64,000 nucleotides of DNA from Trema orientale (taxonomy: Eukaryota > Streptophyta > Magnoliopsida > Rosales > Cannabaceae). The position numbers were made by a program, and so were the translations under genes. Below, in pieces: positions 12,439 through 24,718 of this stretch. Position 1 is the first letter of the stretch. Each line of letters starts with the position of its first letter. The stretch is from assembly GCA_002914845.1 (NCBI GenBank), contig JXTC01000002.1, forward strand, positions 3,581,388 through 3,645,387, read 5' to 3'. Below the pieces are notes generated by a model. That model saw nothing but the letters and a program-made list of their open reading frames with translations. It ran no database searches and was not told where the DNA came from.

Positions 12439-13253
12439 TGTTTGGGTTGGGCCAATCCAGTAGAAATATTTCGACATGACTATATGGAACTATACTAGAA
12501 CTAGCGATCCGCTATTCTGAGCTTATCTACAGTTCGTATCAGTCATTTCTCGTGAAAGGATATTAGATTATCTTACAAGGGGGTACTAGCCTAGTTAGGA
12601 TATGGCTGTAAGGTAATAATATTTCATCTATACTCAGATATTCATCTACAACAAGAAATTCTCTCTCCATCAATTCAGTGTTTCCAAGACAGTTTGAAGA
12701 CCATATTGAATAAAATTTATATTAATGAGCTCTAGCGAATGTTCATATTCACTATAGCTCAGGGGACTTAATATTTTGGATTGTGACAAAATTTTAATAA
12801 TTATTCACCAACTAAAATATTAAGTCATAGAATGTGATAATTATACAATATGGTGTCAGTTAAGAAAATGTAATGTGTCAAAATTGTATTAGACAAAAGA
12901 GAGCTATGACATCCCAAGATAAATATCAACATTTTATTAGAAGACACATTCTTTTGAAGAGGTTGTTATTGTGTAATACCAATAGGCTATTAGTGCTTAA
13001 TACCCCATAAGTGATAGAGACAAACTTAAAAAATCATATCAATCTTTTGACACCCACCCCATTACAAGTGGTGTTTGACACTTATGGAGTCGTATTAGTC
13101 TGCATCTGTGCCTATATAAGGGTTTGTAATAATAATAAAAACTATATATATACACGTATATTTTTCTCTTTACCTCCCTCTCAACAAAGTTCCTTAATTT
13201 TCTTTGTCTAGTATATTTACTTTATTCAATGCCATAATTCCCTTTTTCTGACA
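12439..13253 (+). repeat. Probable 3' LTR of the Gypsy relic
   Basis: A purine tract (aaggaggta) at about 12428-12437 precedes tgtttggg at 12439, which is the polypurine-tract/LTR junction expected downstream of a plus-strand integrase. A cctatataag TATA box at 13111-13120 and a ctgaca end near 13253 fit an LTR of about 815 bp. The partner LTR is absent, so the edges are inferred. The 11751-12438 gap holds 3' untranslated element sequence, including three or four near-copies of a 'catataccccaattta' phrase around 11880-11990. Confidence 0.5.
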
Positions 13254-14080
13254 GCCTATCCCATCATTCTGTTAAAATAATTCTCACTAGCCTCATCAGT
13301 ATATTTTTATTCCCATAAAGATCAAATTAATCCCTCAATTCCATACATACTTGTATAATTATTATATGAATTATTAATATTAAAACTATTCATATTACCA
13401 TTAGGAGTCCACTACTATTCTTTCATTCGAGACCACTATCTCCATTTTATTAATAATATATATATATATATATTTTTTATTTCATATACGTATATATATC
13501 TGTGCACTTCTATAAAATAAGAACAATATATTATATATTATTATGTTATATTAAAATATTATCATATCATTATATTATTTAATTATATTATTATTATTAT
13601 TATATAATTAATATTATTATATCATTATAATTATTATAGATTTTGAAATATTGAGCTACTCTCCCTACTATTTTCTATTGCTCTAAATATATCTACAGGG
13701 TGCTAACAAACTCTACATTATGCTAACACAACTACTAACATTTAAATTCTATAATTTTAATACTTGCATACCCGTGGGGTTGAGTTGTCTTAATATGTTG
13801 AGCTGTGTAATGTGACTGTACTATTTACAACCTCCCACACTATTTTCAGTACTTTAAATTCTCATAAATCTGTGAAGCTAAGATGCTTATTAAGACGAGT
13901 TGTGTAATACGACCGCTTTTTATACAACCCCCCATATTAAATTCAGCAATTTAAATTTCAGTCATTTAAATTCAATATATTAATTTAACTGAATCCTAAC
14001 TATCTAACATATGGCACTAAATTATAGCCCACAAAGCCTTTTATAATTAACCATTATTATGTCTAATTTTTTTTTCGCAG
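13254..14080. other. AT-rich stretch with TA and TTA microsatellites
   Basis: No gene is visible. There is a (TA)n run at about 13450-13472 and TTA/ATT-rich sequence at about 13535-13640. Two related lines near 13750 and 13870 both contain a 'gagttgt..taat..gac' phrase, suggesting an old duplication. Confidence 0.6.
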
Positions 14081-15360
14081 AAAAAAGCATCCTCAACCCG
14101 AGCACTGTTCTCGCCCTATACCCCCATATTTACGGGTGGTTATTCCTTGCCTTGATTGACTTACCCATGTGAATCATGTTTTTCCCCACCTTATTCCAAT
14201 TAGATAACCAATGATGCCTGTAACTATGAGTTATATTACCATTGTTATTTTATAATGACTAGACATTAGGCTAGTCCTAATCAGGATTTGAGGTGGGGAT
14301 GGGGATAAAAACTTGTATCTCAGGCAGGGTTAAGGGAGAGAAGACCTACCTAGAAACTGTGGCAGATACTATTTTTAATAAATATATTATATATGTTATA
14401 TATATAATGTACAAAAATAGACATACAATAAAAATTTTGATAGTTATTCTTCTAGATTTTGTATAATTATAGTAATTAATTATTTATATTTAGACAAATT
14501 TTCGTATTAAAATATATTAGACAAGGAACTCGATATTGGGGCATATTATGCTATTACCATTCTCGCCTACCCATATATATACAATGTAGTTATTCCTTGT
14601 CTTGATTGAATTCTTCGTTTGAATGGTTTTTCCTCTCTCCATATAAATTAGATAACCACCAAAACCTGTAACTTTGAGTTATATCGCCATCGTTACTATA
14701 TAATAAATAGATATTACACTAGTCCTAATCGGGGTTTGAGGTGAGGATGGGGACAAAAACTTGTATCCCGAGCTGGGTTAGGAGAGAGAAAATCTACCCA
14801 AACCTATAGCACATACATCTTTTAATAAGTATATTATGTATGTTATATATACAATATTTAATAATAGACATACAGTAAAAATGTTAATAGTTAAGCTTTT
14901 AGATTTTGTATAATTATACATAGTAATTAATTATTTATATTTAAACTAATTTTTATATTAAAATATATTATACAAGGAATCTGATCCATTGGGAATTCTT
15001 CTCTGCAACTGGGGAAGATTAGGCTGGGGAATCCTCGACCTCATTCCGTCCCATTTATATCCTTGGGTACTACATACATGGCAGTGTCATGGTATCAAAA
15101 TGTGAACTAAATGGAGTGTAAATTTTGAAGTAATTATGTATATTTAAACTAATTTTCATATTAAAATATATTAGACAAAGAACCTGATGTGTTGGGAATT
15201 CCTCTCTGCAATTGGGGAAGATTAGATCGGGGAATCCTCGGTCTCATTCCGTCTTGTTTATATCCTTAGGTGCCACATACATGGGCAATGTCATGGTCTC
15301 AAAATGTGAACTAAATGGGGTGCAAAATTTAAAGTGGCATTAAGTTTAGCCTTATAATTT
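14080..15360. repeat. Duplicated dispersed-repeat block (two unit types)
   Basis: Unit A, about 430-440 bp, occurs at about 14130-14560 and again at about 14575-14990. Both copies run from a 'ttccttg.cttgattga' start, through 'ggtttgaggtg.ggatgggga', to a 'aaaatatatta.acaagga' end. Unit B (about 14985-15120 and 15185-15310) begins '.attgggaattc.tctctgcaa.tggggaagatta' and is also present twice. The same family occurs at 30381-30941. No coding capacity is seen. Confidence 0.75.
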
Positions 15361-15669
15361 GAGGCTCTTGGTACTGGTTTGGACGTGCAATTGAGCTTTT
15401 TTGAAAAAATTTATTTTTCAGTACTTACAGAGATTAACGATGCAACTGTAGCTCAATAATATTGTGCCTTTGTCCTAGTTGTTTGGGTCCAAAATACTAT
15501 TTATGGGCATGAAAAAAAAAAAAAAAAACATGCACCGTGCCAAGAAAAGAAGTGTAGGAAAGAGAAGCTATGATGCTCATTATTATATATAACTAAAATG
15601 GTGGGTGGAAACACTTACTTATAATAGTAATTTGATAGAACTAAAATAGTGGGTGGAGAAATTGTACTT

Positions 15670-15935
15670 ATAATAGTAATTTGATGTGATGTTTTTTGGT
15701 TTTTTTTTTAAATTGTGATTTCCCGAAATTGGCCTTATGTGCTAGCTCTGTGTGTGAGGTTAGGTGTGGTCTCTTCCGTCATTTCATTCAATGTGATGTT
15801 TTTTGGTTTTTTTTCCTTTTTTTTTTTTAAATTTGTGACTTCCCGAAATTAGCCTTACGTCTTGGATTTGTGTGTAGTATTAGGTGAGGTGTTTTTTGGT
15901 CATTTCATTAAATGTAATTATGTGACAAAATTACC
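15670..15935. repeat. Tandem duplication of about 120 bp
   Basis: Two adjacent copies start with gatgttttttggttttttt (near 15680 and 15795) and share ttcccgaaatt.gccttacg/tatgt, tgtgtg and ggtcatttcatt. They differ mainly in poly-T length. A long poly-A tract at about 15511-15528 lies just upstream. Confidence 0.75.
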
Positions 15936-16319
15936 CTTTTATTGGCTTTGGTTCAGGAATCAATCTTGGGTCATTTTCGTCATTTGAGAGAGTGACTTTA
16001 TAGCTTCTGAATTGAATCCGATTATACCATTCTCTCTCTTACTCTTTGCTCTCTGATTTGTTCTTCACTTTGCACTGTTCCTCTTCCTCTCTCATCCAGA
16101 TTGTTCTTCTCTTTGATTTTTTTTTTTTTTTTTTGAAGCTCAACTCCTCTCTTTTCTCTTTGTTTCGATGGTCTACCTTCTGTGTTCTTTGATATGAGTT
16201 TTTTTTTTTAATCGTCTCTTTTCCGATTTTTTATTTAGTGGTTTTGACTTGGCTACTTGGGTTTGAATCATGTTGTGTTCTCTCGTGGTCTTCTCTCCGT
16301 TTCTGGTATTTTTTTTTAC

Positions 16320-16870
16320 CCGAATATTTTTTTATTTTTTTGTTTGATATTTGTTATTTTTTTGTGCTATTTGTGTGCTAATCATGATTTGTGCTCTTCA
16401 TTTGGATAATCTATCATTTAGTATTTATGATCTGACGATTTTTTTTTTTAATTTTTTTTTTGATATTTGTTATTTTTTGTGATATTTTTGTGCTAATCAT
16501 GATCTGTGCTTTCTATTTGGATAATCTGTCATTTAGCATTTCTGACCTAACGAATATTTTTTTTTAATTTTTTTTTTGATATTTGTTATTTTGTTGTGAT
16601 ATTTTTGTGCTAATCATGATCTATGCTTTTCTTTTGGATAATCTGTTATTTAGTATTTATGATCTGAGATGTGTTATTTAGTGGTTTTTTTTGGAGAAAT
16701 TTTAGAGGTTTTTTTATGAGAATGTCTACGGAATTATCTGTTGTGTATTTTTATTTTTATTTTGTTGATATTTATTATCTTTTTAAGATATTTTTATGTT
16801 AATTATAATATGTACTTCTCTTTTGGATGATCTGTCATTTAGCATTTATGAGGTGAGATTTTTTGCTTAA
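16320..16870. repeat. Minisatellite of about 110-120 bp, four copies
   Basis: The phrase 'gatatttgttattttt..tgctaatcatgat' followed by 'ttggataatctgtcatttagtatttatgatctga' recurs at about 16345, 16460, 16580 and, more diverged, 16760. Smaller half-unit repeats follow to about 16910. The first copy follows a CT-rich stretch (15995-16140) that resembles a transcribed leader, but no ORF follows it. Confidence 0.75.
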
Positions 16871-16910
16871 TGCTGTCATTCAACATTTATGAGGTGAGAT
16901 TTTTTGTTTA

Positions 16911-19900
16911 ATGCTATGATGATATTTCTCTAATATTTATATTCGGAAAAAGAAAAAAAAGGTATAAAAGTGAAAATTCTGTCTTTTGTAAGTCAGCAAA
17001 TATATGTGTGTATATATATATATATTTTAAACATATTAGTTTTTTTTATTAAGTGTTAGTTTTATCTACTACCATGTGTCTGGATTTTTTTTTAAATACT
17101 TTTTTCTAATTTTTTGACTGCTTTTTGACTATATATACTGAGACTATTTACCTGCTTTGTACATTTTGCTTATTCTTATCTTACCTCTTGCTTAGAATTC
17201 ACTGAGTTCATTACTCCCTTTTTTAACTGCATTTACTATCCCTTGACCTCCTATTTTAGTCTCTGTATAATCTGTATCTTCTTGGTATTCGTTTGAAAGG
17301 TTGTTTCTTAGAACTCCTTGAGGTATGACATATATTTATTATTTGTGTTATTTCTTTTTTTATTTACTATATTCAAGTTGTAGTTAAGCTTTGCTCTGTC
17401 CTTACTTAATCTTTATTATATTTGTTATCTGTCTGCTATGAAGACATTTAATTTTCTGTTAGCATGTTGACTATTATCTACTCTGAAAATATTTTATTCA
17501 GTTGTATTATTGTTTCTGAATTTGGTTGGATTTTATTGTATTGTTAATTAATATATGTTGTTACAATATTTATTGCTCTGTTTCTGCTATTAGTTCCAAA
17601 TATAGGTAGACTTTGTTTTCTTATTCATTAATGTGAGCTTCTTAAATACAGATAATAATAATTTTTATCATTTTTATTTTAGTTTTTTTCTCCCTTAAAA
17701 AAAATGGATGTATCTTATGTCTTTGTCCTTATAATCTTTTCTATATGTGTATAGGTGTGATTTTTTGTTATTTTTGCAATGATTTTTTGTGATCTAATCA
17801 AACTGATTTTTTGTATTTGCTTTGTCTGAGGGATTCGGTCCGAATTTTTCTCTCTTCTTTTGATTATCTTTTTAGGTTCTAGGCAATTCCACGGGTTGTT
17901 AGTTATCTGAGGAAATTAGTCTTTCATTTTGGACTTGGTTGAGGGATTAGTTTTAGTTTTTTTTATTGTTTAACTAGTTTACTTCTTCAGATTCTTTGTT
18001 AGATGTAGTTTTAATCATTCTTTTCTTTCTTTTCTTTCCAATGTGTTCTTTTATTTTCCTTTGTGTTAACTGTATATTTTTTTTTTATTTTCTGGATATA
18101 TTCTTGGTGATTTTCTTTTGATCCTTCATATAATTGGCGATGATGATTATAAATTTTTTTCATATGGAGTAATACATTTGTTGCCCAAAAATTGCCGTCT
18201 ATATTGGCTTTAAACTTTCTCTATTAAGAAGATATATTGAATAATACGGATTTTTCATTCTTTTTTGAAAACTCAAAGATTAAGGCTTTCAAAAGAAGAT
18301 GTGTTTAAGAGGAAAGTTTTTTTCCCCCCTATCATTCTAGTATGTTTTTACGGTTAATTTTTGATTTACTACATTCCTTTTTCTTTTCTATCTTTTATTC
18401 AATTTCACTTTAAAAAATATTTTACTGTTTTTTATTAACCCTCAAATTTTTAGCCTTTACTAACCTGGTAGTTTTTTGGGTAGCCTTACATTATACTCCT
18501 ATGATTTTGTTTCTGTTATTCGACTTATATGATGTATATGGCAGATTTTTATAATTAGTAATAATATTTTAGATGTTTATATGATTGCCAGAAATAGTTG
18601 TTTCTCATACCTTAAAACAGTTTACTTCTCAAGTAGTTAAATAAGTATTTGAAAATGCATTATGCTTCAAATCTACCATATATTGATAGTATTATCATAT
18701 ATCTGAGCCAAGTTTTATTTAAATACATACATATATATATTATACAGTTATAACAATGACAAGAAGATCAGTTCTATTTGATTTATAGTGAATAGTGCTC
18801 TTTCTATTGACGAAGAAAGAGATGGAGATTTTATTTCGGAAAGAGACAGAAAAAGACGATATTGTAATTGATTTTATTGTAATGTTATTCAATAAATCAT
18901 GTTGTCATTATGTATTTGATTTGGTTGTATTACATTTTTCTATTTTGTATATTTAATTTTAAGGACTTTTAACTTTATATCTAATAATACTAGATTCAAT
19001 ATTTGGTTTTGACAATTTATTTATTGTGACTGTGATCTAATTGTCATCATTCTGACAAATATAATAGATGCATAATTAATTAGAATAAATTGTACACTAA
19101 ATATATATATATACATGAAAAATATAATTTGGATTTTATACGTAATTGAATTAATGTCTAAAATTTAGTTTTGACAACATGTATATATGTATTATGGTTC
19201 TACTTTTAATTGTGATAAATTAAATACAAAATTTAAGGTGTAGTTGGTCAAAATAATCTGTATAGAAAGTGAACATTTTTACCGACTATGATTAGGTTAG
19301 TTTTAAAATTCTTTTATTAAATTCATATACTAAGCACAAAATGTTAAGATTATATTTGTGTTACGTAGAAGATAAATACATTTACATTCTCTTTTCAAAA
19401 ATAAAAGAAACACAAAATATAAAGGTTAGCAATTAAAATAGTACATTTAAAATATTATAATGAAAAATAGACATTTATAATAGCTATGACTAGATGAACA
19501 TAAATTTGTATTCACATATACACAATGCATAAAATTTTTAAATTAAATTTTAATAATATGAAATATAGATAAACCTATATATTTTAAAAAAACTTAAAAA
19601 AAATAAGAATACTTAAAACTTTCCTTGATAAATGAATTTTTTCAAAAAAAAAAACAAAAATCGGTTATACAGCAGTGAAAAAAGATTCGAAAATTAAAAT
19701 GTACGTAAAGCACATAAGTGAAATGTAAAGTTATTAATATATGGAAAATAAATAAAAGCATTATTAATATAAAAAATAAAAAATAAAAAATCGTGTACCT
19801 GCTTAATTAATAAAAAAAAATATACAACGAAAAAGAAAATAGCAATTATTCTAAACATATGTGTAAAGTATATGAACCAAAAAAAAAAAAGCAATAAAAG

Positions 19901-20597
19901 GACTTCAAATCTATGTTATATACTAACAAACAATCACAGATAATTAAAACTATTATATGCCAAATAAAAATACGTACTTTTAATATATTAATGAACAATG
20001 ACAAAAAAATAAAATTAATATATATCGACTAAAAATATATACTTTAATGTAGGTCTTGAAAACAAATAATTTTTTTCTCCGTTCCTAATTTTATGATCAT
20101 TAAAAATAAAAATAAAAAAAGATAAAAGAGAAAAGAAAAAAATAGCTACCATATCTTATAATTACCGTAATAATATAACTAATATTAATTAATTATAAAC
20201 TAAAATAATGAAAATTTTTGGTAAATATGTCAAATAACTTATGCTTTGTATTAAACAACATTAGTATGTAGGTAGCACTACAATGAATAACACCAAGAAT
20301 AATGACTAAAATTTAGACAAGTAAAAAAAAAAAAAAAAAAAGAGTATGATATAAGAACGCAATTTCAAATAACTAAACAAAAATACTATAAATATCTTCA
20401 TTACATTAATCTGAATATAAATTTATAATACTAACAACAATAATTCAAAATACAACTAATATAAAATATTAATTATTTTATACATAAATAATATTGCTAT
20501 GACATTACATAATTATTTAATAACAATATGTTAACATCATAATATATAATTTTCTTTTTTCTTTTTCTTTGTCTTTAATTAGATAAATAATAAAATA
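16911..20597. other. AT-rich sequence upstream of the Helitron Rep ORF
   Basis: I see no gene here. The first half is T-rich and the second half A-rich on the plus strand, with many stops in all frames. It may contain the 5' part of the Helitron, but I could not find a convincing 5' TC terminus. A poly-A run lies at about 20323-20341. Confidence 0.5.
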
Positions 20598-23391
20598 ATG
20601 TCAGAAAATTTTCCGTCATTGAGACATCAGCATAAACGACGTCGTCATTGTCTTCTAGATGAAGACTTTGTACTTAACAACAAAGATATTCTGGATCATG
20701 AATATGGAAATTCTAGTACAGTCCTAGAAAATATTCGTCGATCAAGGCTTGCTCCAATATCAAATTTCACGAGTCGTGAAAGATATTCTTTTCATTCAGC
20801 TGAGCCATTAGTGTTAAATAATCTGAATTCACAGAGTAATTTCTTTATTTCCCTCTATAAAGATAGGAAAAAGAAATACCTCTACTATTTTAAGTTTAAT
20901 TCATTATACATCTTTTCACTTTTAACTCCTGTTCAATACTATATTACAGTTGATAGTAATAAATATCACGATCTCGGAGATTGTTCCTGCTTCTGCAATC
21001 ATTGTGGCACATTATTTTGGTCTGATAAATCTAGCAAAAAAACTTACCTACCAACATATAATTTATGTTGTAAAGATGGAAAAATTAAACTCCCTCTAAT
21101 AAAAAATCCTCCTCCTATGTTAGACCAATTACTTGATTATTATGGAGGGTCTTTAAATACACATTTCCGAAAAAATATTCGAACTTTTAATTCTATGTTT
21201 GCTTTTACATCTTTTGGAGCAAACATAGAACAAAATACCAGAAATTCAGATGGGCCATATATTTTCAAAATTAGCGGTCAAATACATCATCTTATGGGAT
21301 CATTATTACCAATAAAAAATAATCCTCCAAGATTTTCTCAATTATATATATATAAAACAGAAAATGAAATTGAAAACCGAATGTCAGCTTTCTCATTCGA
21401 TGATATATCAAAGGAATTAACAAAAACAATTATTGAAAACTTAATTAATATACTTAATGAAAATAATAAATTAGTAAAACTTTTTCGTATGATTAAAGAT
21501 ATATATAATGAGAATGAAATTCCATCTATAAAATTAAGATTAATAGGACGCCGACCCATAGATAATAATCAATATGACTTATCTACTTCAAACGATATAG
21601 GAGGTTTAATTGTTGGAGATATCGGAGAATACGAAGAAGGAAGAGATATTATAATTCAAGATAAAACAAATAATTTACAAAGAATCACAAAATTATGCCC
21701 ATCTTATATGGCTCTACAATATCCACTCTTATTTCCATACGGAGAAGATGGCTACAGAACTAACTTAAGCTGGAATGTAAATAGACCTGAAAAACAGCCC
21801 TCAACAAGTAGAGTACCTGTGAGAGCATTCTATTGTTATCAATTACAATAATGACAAAATGTAAATAATATCTTACTTAAAAGTGGAAGACTTTTTCAAC
21901 AATATGTAGTTGATGCATATACTTCTGTTGAGGAAGATAGATTAGATTATATTATAAAAAATCAAAACAGTTTAAGATCTGAAATCTATCAAGGTATCCA
22001 AGATGCTATCACAAGAGGGGAACAGATGCTAGAGCAATTGGCAAAAGAATTATTCTTTCATCTAGTCATATTGGAAGACCCAGATATATGATCCAGAATA
22101 ATCAAGATGCAATGGCAATATATAGACAATACGGAAATCCTGATTTATTTATAATATTTACGTGTAATTCTAAATGGCCTGAAATTATACGTGCCTTAAA
22201 CAAAATTCCTGGTAAAAAAGCTGAAGACAGACCAGATATAATTATAAGGACTTTTAAAATGAAATTAAATCAAATCTTATCCACTATAAAAACTGAGAAA
22301 ATTTTCGGAACAATTATAGCAGGTTAGTCCTTCTTACTTAATTTAGTAAATTAAAATATATAATAAATAATATTAATTTTTATTCTTAACTAAAACTAAC
22401 ATCTTTGTTTTCTTTTTTATATTTATTTTGTAATGTAGATTTATACGTTGTCGAGTTCCAGAAACGAGGATTACCTCATTGCCATTTTTTATTTTGGCTA
22501 TATCCTAATGAAAAATTATCCGAACCATCATAAATAGATAAACTCATTTCAGCTGAAATACCAGATCCTGAAAAAAACCAAGAAGAGTATAGTATTATAG
22601 CAGAATTCATGATACATGGACCATGTGGCGCCAACAAAACAAATGCTCCATGTATGAAAAATTCTGTTTATTCCAAAAGATTTCCTAAACAACATAAAAA
22701 TGAAACAACTATAGAAGAAAATGGATTTATTAATTACAAATGTAGAAACACAATATTTCATGTACAAAAAGAAAATATTAAATTAGACAATAGATTTGTA
22801 GTTCCTTACAATAAAAACTTATGTTTAAAATTTCGCTCTTATATAAATGTTGAAATATGTTCACAATCAATGTTAATAAAATATCTGTTCAAATATTTAA
22901 CAAAAGGCCCAGATAGAATAAGAGCAGTAATTGAAAATAATATATATGTAGAACAATCTGGACAAATTATTTACAAAGAAATAGATGAAATAAAAAATTA
23001 TATTAATTGTCGTTATATAACACCGTATGAAGCTATGTGGAGATTATATGAATATCTTATATACTATAAAAATCCAACAATACAAAGATTAACAATTTAT
23101 TTACCACATATGCAAAATATAACATTTCACCAAAATCAACGCCTTGATAATATAATCAGACAACTAAGAATTCAAAAAACAACTTTGATAGAATGGATGG
23201 AAATAAATAAAATTAATACAAAAGCTAGACAACTATCATATATACAATTTCCTACTAAATGGATATGGAATAATAAAGATAAAATTTGGACTTCAAGAAA
23301 ATCAGGACATTCGATTAGACGAACTTTTTATGTCCATCTGAGTTCTAAAGAATTATATTTTGCATTAACTTATAAAAATAATTATATTTGA
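20598..23391 (+). pseudogene. Helitron Rep (HUH/YY) N-terminal part, helicase lost
   Basis: Starting at the ATG at 20598, a 417-residue frame encodes the plant Helitron N-terminal region: a CNHCG zinc-like pair near residue 135, a PPPMLDQLL motif and a C-terminal LQYPLLFPYGEDGY. Two stops (21849-21854) and a frameshift near 22010-22020 separate it from the Helitron-like N domain (GNPDLFIIFTCN near 22135). An intron is clear at 22323-22438 (GT..AG). After it come the HUH motif HCH at 22477-22485, an in-frame TAA at 22531 and the two-tyrosine motif YLFKYLTKG near 22885-22915. Rep would nick and join single-stranded DNA in rolling-circle transposition. The frame ends at 23391 where the helicase should begin. 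Catalytic motifs survive but the gene is broken. Confidence 0.85.
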
Positions 23392-23449
23392 ATTATATAT
23401 TAACTAATTATATCTGAATTATATATTAACTAACAATTTAAATTCTTAT

Positions 23450-24553
23450 ATTGAATAGGNAATTAGATCGCTTGACACAACAGGTAAATAAAAATATAAT
23501 AATACTCATAAAAATATTACTATACATAATAATTTATACTAACAAAAAATTTCTTAAATTTCAGGGCATTAAATTCACAGTAAAAGCGATAATATACAAA
23601 TTTGAAACTCATCAAGGTTGGTTCTATAATTCCTGCCATCAATGCTATAGACAAGTCCGTGAAGCAGAAACTGGATGGTAATGTGACACACACGGTCACC
23701 TAATATTATCTCCAACTCCATGGTACTAAATTTAATTTAATAATTGAGATTAATATTTTTTTAATTAATTCACTAAAAAAATATAATTTATATTATTAGT
23801 CATTAACTTAAATATCCTTATTCTTATTTTTTTCCTACTAAATTCTGATCTCATATTATTATCTTAACATGTATAAATTAAATACTAGAATTCGAGACGA
23901 AACTGGATTCACAGTCATAACAATATTTGGAAAAGCAGCCCAAGTCCTCATAAAAAAACTATGCATAGTATTAACAATACAAGAGGTCTACACCAATCCA
24001 ATAATATTGCCACCGATAATTGAAAAATTATGTGGGCAAACAAAAATATTCCAAGTCTATTTCAAGACTAGAGGAGCTTTAATGGAGACAATTATATCAA
24101 AAATATTTGATGATGACGAATCCACCATACTATCCCTACCAGCACCGCCAGCCATACCATAAATTGAAACAATGCCAATCATCCCATTAGATCCAAAAAC
24201 ACTAAATCCAAAAAAAAAACTGTGGAAAAGTAAGAAAACTACTATTAGTTTATACTTACTATAATAACATACAAAATATATTATGCATTCTTTAATTAAC
24301 AATACATTTTTTCTCATCTCAGATCTGAAGCAACATCAACAGAAGAATCAAAGAAACGAAAACTAATCAGGTAATTAATATATTTATAATTAAAAATATA
24401 TATTTTATACTTTAACAATTAAAAAATAAATATTTTTCTTCTTGAAAAATATATATAACTTAAGTTTACTTCCCTTTATTTTTCATATTCTAATTTTTTT
24501 CTCTTAATTACAGCGAAGAGGAATCACGAAAGAAAGAGAAGCATAAATTATGA
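23450..24553 (+). pseudogene. RPA1-like C-terminal OB/zinc region in Helitron
   Basis: The reading is split into exons: about 23450-23483, 23565-about 23722, about 23869-24229, 24323-24370 and 24514-24553, with good GT..AG signals at most junctions. It encodes WFYNSCHQC and, past an in-frame TAA (23679), CDTHGH. Together these form the zinc ribbon of the replication protein A large-subunit C-terminal OB fold. The exon from 23869 adds RIRDETGFTVITIFGKAA and a KIFQV strand, then a basic Lys/Arg tail ends at a TGA (24551-24553). RPA binds single-stranded DNA; plant Helitrons often carry such genes. The N-terminal OB folds are missing and one base (23460) is N. The acceptor before 23869 looks mutated. 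Confidence 0.75.
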
Positions 24554-24687
24554 AACAATTCATCAACCTACTTCGATGTAAAAATATTTTATAGTATTCG
24601 AAACAATATTTTATCATACTTAATATAAATATGATATGATTGTAAAAACTTATTACTATAATATTTTGTATTTAATTATATAAATAA

Positions 24688-24718
24688 CCCGCAGCAAAAG
24701 CGCGGGCTTTCCAACTCG
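24688..24718 (+). repeat. Helitron 3' terminal hairpin and end
   Basis: CCCGC(a)GC-aaaa-GCGCGGG forms a seven-pair stem with one bulged base (24688-24706). Eight bases later comes CTCG followed by T. Plant Helitrons end in such a hairpin about 10 bases before CTRR and insert before T. The C at the third position is off consensus, so the last bases are probably mutated. Confidence 0.7.

Larger units (their letters stand above)
20598..24718 (+). mobile_element. Helitron (decayed), coding part to 3' terminus
   Basis: The block holds a Helitron Rep-type coding region (20598-23391), an RPA-like coding region (about 23450-24553) and a 3' terminal hairpin (24688-24706) followed by CTCG at 24715-24718, one base from the canonical CTRR. 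Order and orientation match autonomous plant Helitrons, but the PIF1-type helicase that should follow Rep is missing. The 5' boundary is unknown and probably lies upstream of 20598. Confidence 0.75.

Noticed and set aside
19694..19894. Minus-strand 66-codon frame rich in Phe and Ile
   Set aside because: It is the translation of poly-A rich sequence; low complexity, not a membrane protein gene.
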